Below, piece after piece: positions 26,427-35,629 of a stretch of DNA of 64,000 bases. The notes below the pieces were generated by a model. It searched no databases. It saw only the letters and a list, made by a program, of their open reading frames with translations, and was not told where the DNA came from. Position 1 is the first letter of the stretch. The number at the start of each line of letters is the position of its first letter. A program made the translations under genes and the position numbers. This DNA comes from Membranihabitans maritimus (lineage in GTDB: Bacteria > Bacteroidota > Bacteroidia > Chitinophagales > Saprospiraceae): positions 310,001 to 374,000 of the forward strand of contig NZ_JAJSLW010000002.1 in the NCBI RefSeq assembly GCF_021729145.1. The letters are read 5' to 3'.

Positions 26427-27336
26427 AGATCATTGGTTTGGGTCTGTCATAAATTGTCAATAAAAGGGTAGAGCATAAAACCAGAATACCTCCGATGATT
26501 CCCTGGGTATTGAGGTTTTCACCTAATAGAATGGCCGCGATGGGGATTCCAAAAAATGGAATCAGATAATTTGAAACGGCAACCTGAGTAGCCTGCAAAT
26601 GCTTTAATGCACTAAAGAAAAGAACCATTGATAGAAAGTTATGGAATAATGTTAATGCACCCATTCCAATCCAGGTTTGTGTCGTAAAATATGGGATTCT
26701 GCCAAATACATCTTTTTCATAGATAAGGACAAATGGCAATAATAAGATTACCATCATCAAATAGGTGAAAAACACCATTTCAATTTCGGTGTATTGATTA
26801 GCTATTTTTTTACATCCTACATTGTAATATCCGTTTCCCACCAAAGCTGCGAAAATTAAAATATTACCTACAGCATACTTTGATCCGAAATCAATGTCTC
26901 TGATGTTTTCAAAAGTGCACAGGAAAACCCCAATTATGGCTATTCCGAAGCTCATCCACTTGACCTTATTCATTTTTTCACCCAATAAGAAAAAGGCAAA
27001 AATGGCAGTCAGGATCGGCAAAGTAAGTACTAAAATAGCCGCGTTACTGGCTAATGAATTTTGTGTTCCCCAGGTCATTAATACCTGAGCGGGAAACGCC
27101 CCTAATGCTGCAAGTTGGATAAAAATAAAAATATCTCGTATTTGCTTTCCGCTTTTCTTAAAATCCCTAAATACAAATGGGATCAATAGTACTACCGATA
27201 TCAACATAGGACCCCAAACCGTAAAATATGGTCCTACCTGATCCTGTGTTAATTTTACGCATGTAAAATGAAAAGCCCAGATGAAATTGCAAAAAATCAG
27301 AGTGATCCAGGCTTTTGTATTTGTATTCATAAACAT
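26419..27336 (-). CDS. EamA/DMT-family inner-membrane transporter
   Basis: 305 residues with ten predicted membrane segments in two homologous halves, the EamA drug/metabolite transporter pattern. The N-terminus WITLIFCNFIWAFHF and the second-half VSNYLIPFFGIPIAAILLGE block are typical. The true start may be the ATG two codons in (27330). It probably exports or imports a small product of the pathway, while the SSS protein at the operon's end is the other permease. The 8-base ATGAATAA overlap with the next gene indicates coupled translation. Confidence 0.9.
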   Translation of the reverse strand: MFMNTNTKAWITLIFCNFIWAFHFTCVKLTQDQVGPYFTVWGPMLISVVLLIPFVFRDFKKSGKQIRDIFIFIQLAALGAFPAQVLMTWGTQNSLASNAAILVLTLPILTAIFAFFLLGEKMNKVKWMSFGIAIIGVFLCTFENIRDIDFGSKYAVGNILIFAALVGNGYYNVGCKKIANQYTEIEMVFFTYLMMVILLLPFVLIYEKDVFGRIPYFTTQTWIGMGALTLFHNFLSMVLFFSALKHLQATQVAVSNYLIPFFGIPIAAILLGENLNTQGIIGGILVLCSTLLLTIYDRPKPMIYE

Positions 27337-27365
27337 AAATTCTTTAACGCTCTTGAAGATCGGTA

Positions 27366-29168
27366 TTAATAGCCTGAATTTTGAATTAAAGTAGGTTCTC
27401 CGTCTTTAACACTAAGATCAATTTGCTCTATTGGTATTGGGTATATTTCATTTTTTCCCTGAGTAAATGTAGCACCTTCCATATAGTAAAAATTATAATC
27501 CGGAATACTGGTCTCATGTTCAATATACTCATTGAGAACCTCGGCCATATATCCGGTACCGTTATCGTATCGCTGCAAATCAAAGAATCGATGGTGTTCC
27601 ATACCTAATTCCAGTTTTCTTTCAAATCGTACGGCTTCTCTTGCGAAATCTTGCCCGTTTTCTAAAAAATGCCCGGAATATAGTCCCACCTTGTAGTTGG
27701 CTGCAGGTTCGTTTGAAAATCCTGCAAGAGGATCATTATTGTCAATATATTTTTTTACCCAGGTATCCGGATTTGCGGCTCGCATGCGGACCCTATTGAC
27801 ATATTCTTCAGCTTTTTCAAGATTTCCCAATTCTACTTCTACTTCTGCAGCCCAAAGTAATACATCAGCAAACCGAATAAGGTTATATGTATTTGAGGTG
27901 CTTCTTACTTCCATTGCTTGAGGTTGGGATTGGAAACTGACGTGTTTGATATGTAAGTATGGACCTGCTACGCTCTGTTGTCTTACCCATGCCAGACCGG
28001 GATTGACACCCCAATCCAGGTACGGAATACCCCTTCTTCCTACGGTCCAGTCAAGGCGGGAATCTAAGGAGCCAGAATAGGGTTCAAATGGTTCACTGGA
28101 GAGAATATTTAGATCGTGTTTGACATCAGAGTCATTGAATGACGATATGAAAGGTAATCCGGTTTCGGCATCTGTTTTGTATGAGTTTACCAAGCTAAAT
28201 GAAGGTTGGTAAAACCCGTATGTGGTAAAAGGTCCACCATAGGGTCCGGAATTTCCTTCGCCGCTATTTCTAGTTCCATTTTGTCCGTTAGCGCCGTCGT
28301 TTACAGAGTGCATTACTGCAAATACTTGTTCCGGACCGTTTTTTGTATCCGGGTTAAAGTTGTCAAAAAAATGTTCATTAAGATCGTATTTTAGGCCACC
28401 CGGTGTAACACCATTCTGAATAATATCGTCAAGAAGAGGCTTGGCATCACTGTGTTTATTTTGAAACATATAGGATTTTACAAGGAAACACTTGGCAGCC
28501 CATTTATTGGCTCTTCCGGCGTCAGCTTTTGTTTCGGTTAAGTTATTGGAAGCGTATTCAAAATCTTCTTCAATTCTGGGCCAGGCATTTTCCGTATTAG
28601 AAACATAGTAATTCCCTGTACTGGCACTTACGGTTTCATCTACAAATGGAATATTCTTCCACATTAAGGCAATATACAGATGATAGACTCCTCTCAGAAA
28701 TCGGGCTTCGGCTCTTATTTGTTGAGCGGATTCCGGGGAAATGCTATTATTATCTTCAGTAATCTGGAGCAGTCGGAGTACATCATTACATCTTTGAACC
28801 GCTGCATAATAGACTCTCCACCTATCATTCAATCCTCTGGTAGCGGAAGTTGCGGTATAACTCTCGAATTCAGGAACTGGTTGAAGTGCACCTGCCTCAG
28901 TCCCGGTGTGAGCATCGTCAGAAGCTACGCCTCCAAATATCCATCTGCCCATGTGCCACCCAGTACCTCCGGTTCCACTTTCGTTTAGCAAAGAGTATGC
29001 CCCGATTAAGAGTCCATTTACACCCGATTCATTAGCTAGACTTCCTGAGAAAATAGTTCCTTTGGGACTACGATTCAAAAAATCATCACTACAGGAGCCG
29101 GTTCCTAGGAGCACAAAAATTAAAATTAAATAAAGGAATGGTATTTTTTTTATGTCAAATGCTTTCAT
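27366..29168 (-). CDS. SusD/RagB-family outer-membrane glycan-binding lipoprotein
   Basis: 600 residues. A lipobox (GTGSCSDDFLNRSPKG) places the lipid-anchored Cys near residue 27. The alpha-helical TPR-like core carries the SusD landmarks: RAEARFLRGVYHLYIALMW, IRFADVLLWAAEVEVELG, and FARERKLELGMEHHRFFDLQRY-like text near the C-terminus. It pairs with the SusC 44 bases upstream to capture and import oligosaccharides across the outer membrane. Confidence 0.95.
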   Translation of the reverse strand: MKAFDIKKIPFLYLILIFVLLGTGSCSDDFLNRSPKGTIFSGSLANESGVNGLLIGAYSLLNESGTGGTGWHMGRWIFGGVASDDAHTGTEAGALQPVPEFESYTATSATRGLNDRWRVYYAAVQRCNDVLRLLQITEDNNSISPESAQQIRAEARFLRGVYHLYIALMWKNIPFVDETVSASTGNYYVSNTENAWPRIEEDFEYASNNLTETKADAGRANKWAAKCFLVKSYMFQNKHSDAKPLLDDIIQNGVTPGGLKYDLNEHFFDNFNPDTKNGPEQVFAVMHSVNDGANGQNGTRNSGEGNSGPYGGPFTTYGFYQPSFSLVNSYKTDAETGLPFISSFNDSDVKHDLNILSSEPFEPYSGSLDSRLDWTVGRRGIPYLDWGVNPGLAWVRQQSVAGPYLHIKHVSFQSQPQAMEVRSTSNTYNLIRFADVLLWAAEVEVELGNLEKAEEYVNRVRMRAANPDTWVKKYIDNNDPLAGFSNEPAANYKVGLYSGHFLENGQDFAREAVRFERKLELGMEHHRFFDLQRYDNGTGYMAEVLNEYIEHETSIPDYNFYYMEGATFTQGKNEIYPIPIEQIDLSVKDGEPTLIQNSGY

Positions 29169-29212
29169 GATATCTAAATTTTATAATTGCTTTGAGGTAG
29201 AATAAATGGTGT

Positions 29213-32200
29213 TTAGAAAGATAGATTAACTCCAAAGAGAAACGCTGGTTCGTTATTAGGATAATTGGACCAATCAATACCAAAATTAGAAGTATTTCCT
29301 TCGATTTCCGGGTCCAGTCCCGAATAGTTGGTTACGGTGAGAAGGTTCAAAGCCTGAACATATAATTTGAACTTGCTAAAATTTGCAATTTTTTGAAGTG
29401 AGTGGTTGTCGAAAGTATATCCTAGGATTAAGGATCTCATTTTCAAAAATGAAGCATCTTCCATGAAATAAGAATTGAATACTCCAGCAGTACTGAAGCT
29501 GTTTTGACTCTCAATTACTGGGATGTTGGAATTTGGATTTTCCGGAGACCAGGCATTTAATAAATCTCTACTGATTGCTCCCGTATAGGTGCCAAAGAAA
29601 TTCGATTGAACTTTGATTGCATTAACAGCCTCATTTCCTATGGAACTGTAAAGGTTCGTGGAAAGGTCCCAGTTTTTATAGGATGCGGATAGATTTAATC
29701 CAAACGTAAAGTCCGGGTTTGGGGAACCCAAAAATGTACGGTCTTCCTCTGAAATGACACCATCTGCATTGACGTCTTTATATTTAAATCTTCCTGGTGC
29801 TGCACCGCTTTGCTCTGGTGAGGATTCAACGTCCGTTTCACTTTGAAATAGACCTATAACTTCATAGCCAAAGAAGGAACTGACTTCCTGTCCTACCTGA
29901 TTTCTGACGATATTTCCTAATTGCTGGTGACTGGCTGCATCAAAGTAGCCGGGGTCTGGTACGCTTATTACTTCATTTTTGTAGGTGGTCCAGTTTAATC
30001 CTACGGAATATGTGAAGTCTTTTCCGGATGGGCTGTTGTATTTGAGGCTTATGTCAACACCTTTGTTTTGAATATCTCCGATGTTGACGGTAGCGGGAGT
30101 GGCCCCACCGGCGATAGCGGGGAGCGGTTGACTAAATAACAAACCATCAATAGATTTTTTATAATATTCAAGTGAAAAATCAATTCGGTAGTTGAATATG
30201 GAGCCGTCAATTCCGATGTTGGTTACGAGATTTCGTTCCCAGCCTGTAAATACATTGCCGCTTCGAGTCTGTGTGAATCCCTGAACTATACTATTTCCAG
30301 TACCTTTAATGTCATAATAAGTGGTTCCCAACCCTCCGCCGTACAGGTCAAATTGATTGACTGCGTTTACGTTGTTTTGAGATCCCATTTCTCCGTAGCT
30401 TCCTCTTACTTTTAGGTCATTAAGCCAAGAAACAGATTTCATAAATGCTTCTTGTGACAGCCTCCATCCTAAAGAGAAAGAGTAAAAAATTCCATATCTG
30501 TTTTCGGGGCCAAAACGTGAGGATCCATCTCTACGAATGGTACCTCCTAATAAGTATTTGTCATTATACCCGTAGTCCAATTTAGAAAATACTGACCATA
30601 AAGCGTCTTCACTGGAACTACTTCCATTTGAAATATTAGTGGTTCCTGTAGACAACAATAAGTAATCGGGGTCATTGGTAAAGTAATTTTGCCGGGATCC
30701 GGATAGCCCTCTTGAAACGCTTTCTATTGCTTCGGTTCCGGCCAGTGCAGAGATGGAGTGGAGGCCGAATTTTTCATTAAATGACAAAGTATTTGTCCAT
30801 ACTAACCTCCTTGAGAATGAGGAACTTTCACTATATGAGTTGGGGCTGGCAAAACCTTCAGCTCTTTCGTATGGGGTATCTGAAAATGAATATGAGTACC
30901 CATTGGTGAGCACGCCTCCAAGGCTTGTCCTGGCTTTAAGGTTTTTTAGTAAATTAAGATCCAGGAATAGATTTCCCACTATGTTCCAAGAATTGCCTTG
31001 ATTTTGAGTGGTTCTTTCCTGATTTGCAACCGGATTTGTTGCTGTTCCTACATTGACCCCTGATCGAGTGCCACCGTAATTTCCCATAATATCATAGGCT
31101 GGAATCATGGGCATGATACGTGCTGTTTCGGCGATTGATCCGAATTGATTTCCGGTTGTAAAACCTGGATTTTGTTTGTAATATAAATTTAGATTTTGGC
31201 CGATGGTAATATGTTTGCCTATATCAAAGGAGGTGTTAACCCGTCCCGAATACCTCTTGATATACGTTTCAGTAACCGTACCTTGCTGATCCAAATATCC
31301 CATAGATACGAAATAATTAGATGTTTCAGTGCCACCTCGAATTGAAAGATTGTGATTGGTTCGAAATGCCGGGTTGAATAATTCTTGAAACCAATTGGTG
31401 CCTTCTTTATTTGTTTTCTGAATCAAATAATTTGTTGATGGATTAAAAGGATCGAAATTGTACAATTCCGGATCAATAGCGGGGTCGCCCTCATTTGCAA
31501 TACCTTTTCCGTCCGGTCCCGCGTACATGTAGTCTGGGATTCCATTTGAGAAAAGAGGGTTGTTTGAATCTGCGATTAAGGAAAGTCGCGCATATTCCTC
31601 CACATCCAATAGAATATTAAACGGATTTCCACTTAAGGGTGTTTGTACACCTACGTAAGCATCGTAACTAACAACCGGAGCACCGGATGCTCCTTTCTTG
31701 GTTGTTACAATTATCACGCCATTGGCTCCCCTTACACCATAGATAGATGCTGCTCCTGCGTCTTTTAGAATTTGTATGGATGAAATGTCATTGGGGTTAA
31801 TGTCGTTGAGGTTGGCTTCTACTCCATCTATCAAAACAAGTGGAGATGAATTACCGAATGAAGAAATACCCCGGATGTTAACGTTCCCTGCTCGTCCGGG
31901 TACTCCGGATGCTATAATTGTGACCCCCGAAGCTTGTCCCTGTAATGCCTGCATGGTGGCACCAGTTGGTAAAGCTTTGGCTGATTCCATATCGACTACG
32001 GACACAGATCCTGTAATATCTTTTTTTCGCTCGGTTGTATAACCAGTTACTACCAGTTCATCAAGGGCGTGTGCTTCTGTCTGGAGTAAGACTTCTATAG
32101 TGGTGTTTGAGCCGATGGCTACTTCTTTCGTCTCATAACCAATGTACGAAAAAATGAGAACATCCTGAGGACTGGCGTTTAATTCAAATTCTCCATTTTC

Positions 32201-32407
32201 ATCACTGATTGTTCCTTGATTCGTGTTTTTGATCATAATATTTACACCGGGTAAAGTAATCTGTGATATGCTGTCTAAAATAGTGCCGGAGATAATCTGT
32301 GTCTCCTGCGCAGTAATTTTATTACAGATACTAGCAGAAAAAACTATCATAGATAGTATGATAATTTTTGAATGAAGCTTTTCTAATTTTTTCATCATTG
32401 ATTTCAT
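29213..32407 (-). CDS. SusC/RagA-family TonB-dependent receptor
   Basis: 1064 residues. A signal peptide (about 1-33) is followed by a carboxypeptidase-regulatory-like domain (about 35-120), a plug domain (LDELVVTGYTTERKKDITGSV, near 115) and a 22-strand barrel ending in Phe (GVNLSF*). There is no STN domain, in contrast to the two FecR-linked SusC proteins in this window, so it is regulated by a cytoplasmic regulator (the GntR protein upstream) rather than by trans-envelope signalling. It heads the 13-gene operon; a second ATG (MMKK) lies three codons in. Confidence 0.95.
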   Translation of the reverse strand: MKSMMKKLEKLHSKIIILSMIVFSASICNKITAQETQIISGTILDSISQITLPGVNIMIKNTNQGTISDENGEFELNASPQDVLIFSYIGYETKEVAIGSNTTIEVLLQTEAHALDELVVTGYTTERKKDITGSVSVVDMESAKALPTGATMQALQGQASGVTIIASGVPGRAGNVNIRGISSFGNSSPLVLIDGVEANLNDINPNDISSIQILKDAGAASIYGVRGANGVIIVTTKKGASGAPVVSYDAYVGVQTPLSGNPFNILLDVEEYARLSLIADSNNPLFSNGIPDYMYAGPDGKGIANEGDPAIDPELYNFDPFNPSTNYLIQKTNKEGTNWFQELFNPAFRTNHNLSIRGGTETSNYFVSMGYLDQQGTVTETYIKRYSGRVNTSFDIGKHITIGQNLNLYYKQNPGFTTGNQFGSIAETARIMPMIPAYDIMGNYGGTRSGVNVGTATNPVANQERTTQNQGNSWNIVGNLFLDLNLLKNLKARTSLGGVLTNGYSYSFSDTPYERAEGFASPNSYSESSSFSRRLVWTNTLSFNEKFGLHSISALAGTEAIESVSRGLSGSRQNYFTNDPDYLLLSTGTTNISNGSSSSEDALWSVFSKLDYGYNDKYLLGGTIRRDGSSRFGPENRYGIFYSFSLGWRLSQEAFMKSVSWLNDLKVRGSYGEMGSQNNVNAVNQFDLYGGGLGTTYYDIKGTGNSIVQGFTQTRSGNVFTGWERNLVTNIGIDGSIFNYRIDFSLEYYKKSIDGLLFSQPLPAIAGGATPATVNIGDIQNKGVDISLKYNSPSGKDFTYSVGLNWTTYKNEVISVPDPGYFDAASHQQLGNIVRNQVGQEVSSFFGYEVIGLFQSETDVESSPEQSGAAPGRFKYKDVNADGVISEEDRTFLGSPNPDFTFGLNLSASYKNWDLSTNLYSSIGNEAVNAIKVQSNFFGTYTGAISRDLLNAWSPENPNSNIPVIESQNSFSTAGVFNSYFMEDASFLKMRSLILGYTFDNHSLQKIANFSKFKLYVQALNLLTVTNYSGLDPEIEGNTSNFGIDWSNYPNNEPAFLFGVNLSF

Positions 32408-32464
32408 TTTTAAGATGGTTGATTTCCTTGTTTAGTTGATCTGAGTAGGTACGAAATCAATCTG

Positions 32465-32500
32465 TTTTCGTATACAAATATAAAATAATAATGTATACTT
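32465..32500 (-). promoter_or_regulatory. susC operon promoter with two GTATAC operator sites
   Basis: On the minus strand TATATTTG (32482-32475) matches the Bacteroidota -7 element TAnnTTTG, about 68 bases before the susC start. One GTATAC palindrome (32470-32475) touches its downstream edge and a second (32493-32498) lies between the expected -7 and -33 elements. The same core occurs at the GntR gene's own start (33521-33534). The placement fits repression by the neighbouring GntR protein. The -33 element is poor. Confidence 0.55.
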
Positions 32501-32882
32501 AATAAAAACTTAAAAGTTTTTTACAAATATTTTTATGATAAGGCAATGCGTAAATGGATTTTATTTACACAACAATCAGATCGGTGTATGAATTAATAGA
32601 GACGATGGCAGGCTTCTCCTGCTACAATAAACCTGCACTATGCAGGTACAAGCAACGAATCGATGGTTTTATTACCTGGGAAGGATGAAAGGCTCCGAGC
32701 TTCCCTATTGTAGTCAGGTATGAAAAAAAGCGTCAAACCCCAGAAGATTAATCTTGTTCCATTTCTCAGATCGAACTCTCGGTAAATGATCCTGCCCTGG
32801 TGTTTTTAATTAAGCCAGGATAATTGCATTTAATTTAGAGTTTGGGGATGGTGTAAAATTTATGAATAGGTTTTTTTCAAAC
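32501..32882. other. Intergenic region with tandem hairpins between susC and the GntR gene
   Basis: There is no gene. Two neighbouring hairpins are seen: gcagg/cctgc (32608-32622) and acctgca/tgcaggt with a 3-base loop (32631-32647), sharing the CAGG core. A cctgg...ccagg repeat (about 32794-32819) lies nearer to the GntR stop and may end its transcript. The rest is AT-rich or featureless. Confidence 0.4.
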
Positions 32883-33521
32883 CTATGAAATGTCAAGTGC
32901 CGTCAATTCTCCTCTGATTAAGTGTTTGTGCAGAGTTCTTTCTGCAAGATTGAAGTCCCTTTTCTTAATGGAGTCAAGAATTTCCCGGTGCTCCTTGTCT
33001 GTCAATTCATAATCATCCATATGGGTCATGCTTTGTCCGAGCTTGAGATGAAAAAGGGGTATGTTGCTGTGTAGATAAATATCCTTGAGCTTTTCATTGC
33101 CGGAGAGTTCTATAATCGTTTCGTGGAACTTAACATCTGCTTCGCAGGCACCCCCTAAATAGCCGCCTTCTACCATGGAAGTAAAATCATTGCAGATGGT
33201 TTCCAATTCAGCTATTTCCTCATCGGATATTCGTTCAATCACAAGTCGAAGGGCTCCCGTTTCCAGGATTTCGCGAATTTCGCGAATTTCTTTAACATCT
33301 TCTACAGTCATTGACTTGATGAAGTACCCTCCTCTTTTGCCAAACTCCACCAGATCTTCTCCAAGCAATCGCGTCAACGCTTCCCGGACGGCCGTTCGAC
33401 TAACATCCATCTTTTGTGCCCACTCATCCTCTTTAAGTCGCATTCCGGAAACTAATTGGTTAGATAAGATTTTTTTACGCAATTCCAGATAGACCTTGTG
33501 TGATAGAGAAGATGGCTTCAT
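32883..33521 (-). CDS. GntR-family (FadR/FCD) transcriptional regulator
   Basis: 212 residues. The N-terminal winged helix (about 5-70) has the GntR pattern LRKKILSNQLVSGMRLKEDE and VSRTAVREALTRLLGEDLV. The C-terminal FCD domain (about 78-205) has acidic and His ligand positions (EADVKFHETIIELSGN, then a C-terminal KEHREILDSI) that bind a metal and an organic-acid effector in FadR-type members. FCD regulators of sugar acids commonly recognise TTGTATACAA-like palindromes; such a site overlaps its own start and two sit at the susC promoter, so it probably represses both until a sugar acid binds. Confidence 0.92.
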   Translation of the reverse strand: MKPSSLSHKVYLELRKKILSNQLVSGMRLKEDEWAQKMDVSRTAVREALTRLLGEDLVEFGKRGGYFIKSMTVEDVKEIREIREILETGALRLVIERISDEEIAELETICNDFTSMVEGGYLGGACEADVKFHETIIELSGNEKLKDIYLHSNIPLFHLKLGQSMTHMDDYELTDKEHREILDSIKKRDFNLAERTLHKHLIRGELTALDIS

Positions 33522-33534
33522 TTTGTATACAAAA
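33521..33534. promoter_or_regulatory. GntR operator at the regulator's own start codon
   Basis: ttttgtatacaaaa is a perfect 14-base palindrome directly abutting the ATG of the GntR gene (start codon complement at 33519-33521). It contains the GTATAC core present twice in the susC promoter. This is the classic position for autorepression. Confidence 0.6.
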
Positions 33535-33634
33535 TTGATGTTTAATTATAAACTAATATTGGGTTAAAGGTAATGATTATTTTAAAATTCGATTTATTTT
33601 CAGGTTTGCCATAATAATATTTCTCTTTTTACTA

Positions 33635-34264
33635 TTATTCTTCCCATATCTTATAGGTACATCTTCTATCTCCTGAAATGAGATGTTCTTCCCTTTGTAC
33701 TCTTACGTTGTTTCCGAGGACTTCATTGAAAATATTTAATTCGGCACGACAAAAATTTTGACAGGATTCTGCGGCGGCGCAAATAGGACAGTGATCTTCA
33801 ACAAAGAGGAAATTGGTCTTTTCCTTTATATAATGAGCCATATACCCTTCTTCACTTCGAATTTTCACCAATTTTTTGATTTTACTTTCTAAGGAACCTT
33901 CTTTCCGCAAAGTCTCACGGTATCGTTCGAGAATCCCCTTTTCATGCGAATCAAGTATCTTTTCCAGGGCTTCTTCTCCAAGGGTTTGTCGGATGGTGGA
34001 AATTAAATGTGCTGTCATTTCTGCATGCCGGTCGGGAAATCGCGAGTGCCCTTTTTCGGTAAGTGACCATATCTGCTTAGGCCTTCCTCTGCCTTTGGCC
34101 TCTGAACGGGACCTTACCAGCCCTTCTTTTTCTAATTTTAGAAGATGGAATCTGGCTCCTTCAGAAGTTACTCCCATTTCCTTGGCGATGGAAGACAATG
34201 GAAGTGCACCCTTTTCTTTGAGGATGGATATTGAACGTTCATTTTCCGCAAAATCATTATTCAT
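33635..34264 (-). CDS. SufR-like iron-sulfur winged-helix regulator
   Basis: 209 residues from the ATG at 34264 (an upstream TTG at 34273 is less likely). The N-terminal winged helix (about 10-75; SSIAKEMGVTSEGARFHLLKLEKEGLV) is followed by a C-terminal domain with four Cys: CPIC, CQNFC and DRRC. This Cys arrangement matches SufR-type repressors that carry a 4Fe-4S cluster and derepress under iron or oxidative stress. It is divergent from a superoxide dismutase gene with a shared 71-base intergenic region, so an oxidative-stress regulon is likely. Confidence 0.85.
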   Translation of the reverse strand: MNNDFAENERSISILKEKGALPLSSIAKEMGVTSEGARFHLLKLEKEGLVRSRSEAKGRGRPKQIWSLTEKGHSRFPDRHAEMTAHLISTIRQTLGEEALEKILDSHEKGILERYRETLRKEGSLESKIKKLVKIRSEEGYMAHYIKEKTNFLFVEDHCPICAAAESCQNFCRAELNIFNEVLGNNVRVQREEHLISGDRRCTYKIWEE

Positions 34265-34281
34265 AATAAACAAAGTAATTA

Positions 34282-34312
34282 TTTGGTTTATTAAACAAAT
34301 GTACTAAATTTG
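34282..34312 (+). promoter_or_regulatory. Promoter of the superoxide dismutase gene with overlapping palindrome
   Basis: TTTG (34282-34285) and TAAATTTG (34305-34312) are separated by 19 bases, a canonical Bacteroidota -33/-7 promoter. The palindrome gttta-t-taaac (34286-34296) lies exactly between the two boxes and is the likely operator of the divergent SufR-like regulator. Confidence 0.65.
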
Positions 34313-34335
34313 CTTTTGAATTAAAACTTAATATT

Positions 34336-34944
34336 ATGTCTTATCAATTATCAAATTTACCATTTTCTTATGACGCTCTGGAACCTTTTATAGATGCCAA
34401 AACAATGGAAATTCATCATTCCAAGCACCATCAAGGGTATATTAATAAATTTAATAACGCAATAAAAGATACAAAATTTGAGGATATTCCTTTGGAGGAG
34501 GTATTGAAATTGGCATCTTCCCTGCCTGGTGCTGTAAGGAATAACGGAGGAGGCCACTATAATCATACGTTGTTTTGGAGTATTTTGAAACCAAATGGCG
34601 GTGGGACCCCTTCTGGAAGTCTGGAGAGAGCGATTGAAGATGCTTTTGGTTCTTTCGATCGTTTTAAAGAAGAATTTGCCAAAGCTGCAGCTATCCGGTT
34701 TGGGTCCGGTTGGGCCTGGTTAATTGTCAAGGACAACGGTGAATTGGATATTACCTCAACACCCAACCAGGATAACCCACTAATGGATGTGGCTGATATC
34801 CAGGGAACACCTATCCTTGGGCTGGATGTTTGGGAACACGCTTATTACCTTAATTATCAAAATAGACGACCGGACTATATAGAAGCATTTTGGAATGTAA
34901 TTAATTGGGCAGAAGTTGCTTCAAAGTATGAGAAAGTCTCTTAA
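34336..34944 (+). CDS. Superoxide dismutase (Mn/Fe family)
   Basis: 202 residues, normal length. Metal ligands are the His of MEIHHSKHH (His27), the His of HYNHTLFW (near 79), and Asp and His of DVWEHAYY (near 162-166). The GGGHYNH block together with Gln in PNQDNPL is the pattern usually seen in Mn-type enzymes, though cambialistic use of Fe is possible. It is cytoplasmic and dismutates superoxide. It is driven by the promoter at 34282-34312 and probably controlled by the divergent SufR-like protein. Confidence 0.95.
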   Translation: MSYQLSNLPFSYDALEPFIDAKTMEIHHSKHHQGYINKFNNAIKDTKFEDIPLEEVLKLASSLPGAVRNNGGGHYNHTLFWSILKPNGGGTPSGSLERAIEDAFGSFDRFKEEFAKAAAIRFGSGWAWLIVKDNGELDITSTPNQDNPLMDVADIQGTPILGLDVWEHAYYLNYQNRRPDYIEAFWNVINWAEVASKYEKVS

Positions 34945-35629
34945 TAGTTAGTGTGTGTATTGAGAATTTCTTTAATGATCGGCAATGATCAGCGGAGAAG
35001 GATTGATGTCCAGACCAGTATCTAATGTAGAAAATGCTTTAAATGACTGGGGAATTTGCGTTGATCTCTTTGATTTGAGTGAAATGTAATTCCCCCTGTT
35101 TTAGTATGGAATTTGAAGATCAAAGCCTGATTTTGGAAATCAACTTAATTCTGAAGGCTCTCTTTTATTAAAACCTGATTTTGTCCTCAAATGAGACGTA
35201 TATTTTATAATGTCAGATTCAAAACGAAAGGGGCCCTTATATTCGTTTGACTGACAGTACCAACTCGTGCAGTAAACCAACCGAAGTCTTACAAACCACC
35301 CCGAATCTCGTTTTGAAACGAGCCTAATAGCTGTCCGGCCTTTTCCCGGCGATTGGTATAATTTGAAGAATGGTTAGTTTTCAGTACAATAATTGACCAG
35401 TATGACTGCAAAAGAAATTAGGTTCATTTTCCGAACTCAAGAAAACATTGAAGGATTCGATGAAACTGACTTTACCTAATTATGAAAATTTGGATGAGAA
35501 ACTGAAAGTCGTTTGACTTTAGCGAAAGAATGAAAATAGTTGGCAATGGATAGAATCTTCGCTTTAGGGAATGTTTTTATTTGAAACAATAATATTAGAG
35601 ATCAAGACCATTTTATTGGTAGATAGTAA
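34945..35629. other. Gene-free region with decayed coding fragments and a palindrome
   Basis: Nearly 700 bases without an intact gene. Several short protein-like stretches in changing frames (for example about 35410-35510, reading LKKTLKDSMKLTLPNYENLDEKLK, with stops on both sides) suggest a decayed gene I cannot name. A palindrome ctcgttt-tg-aaacgag lies at 35307-35322. The region leads directly into the broken MNT/HEPN pair. Confidence 0.35.
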
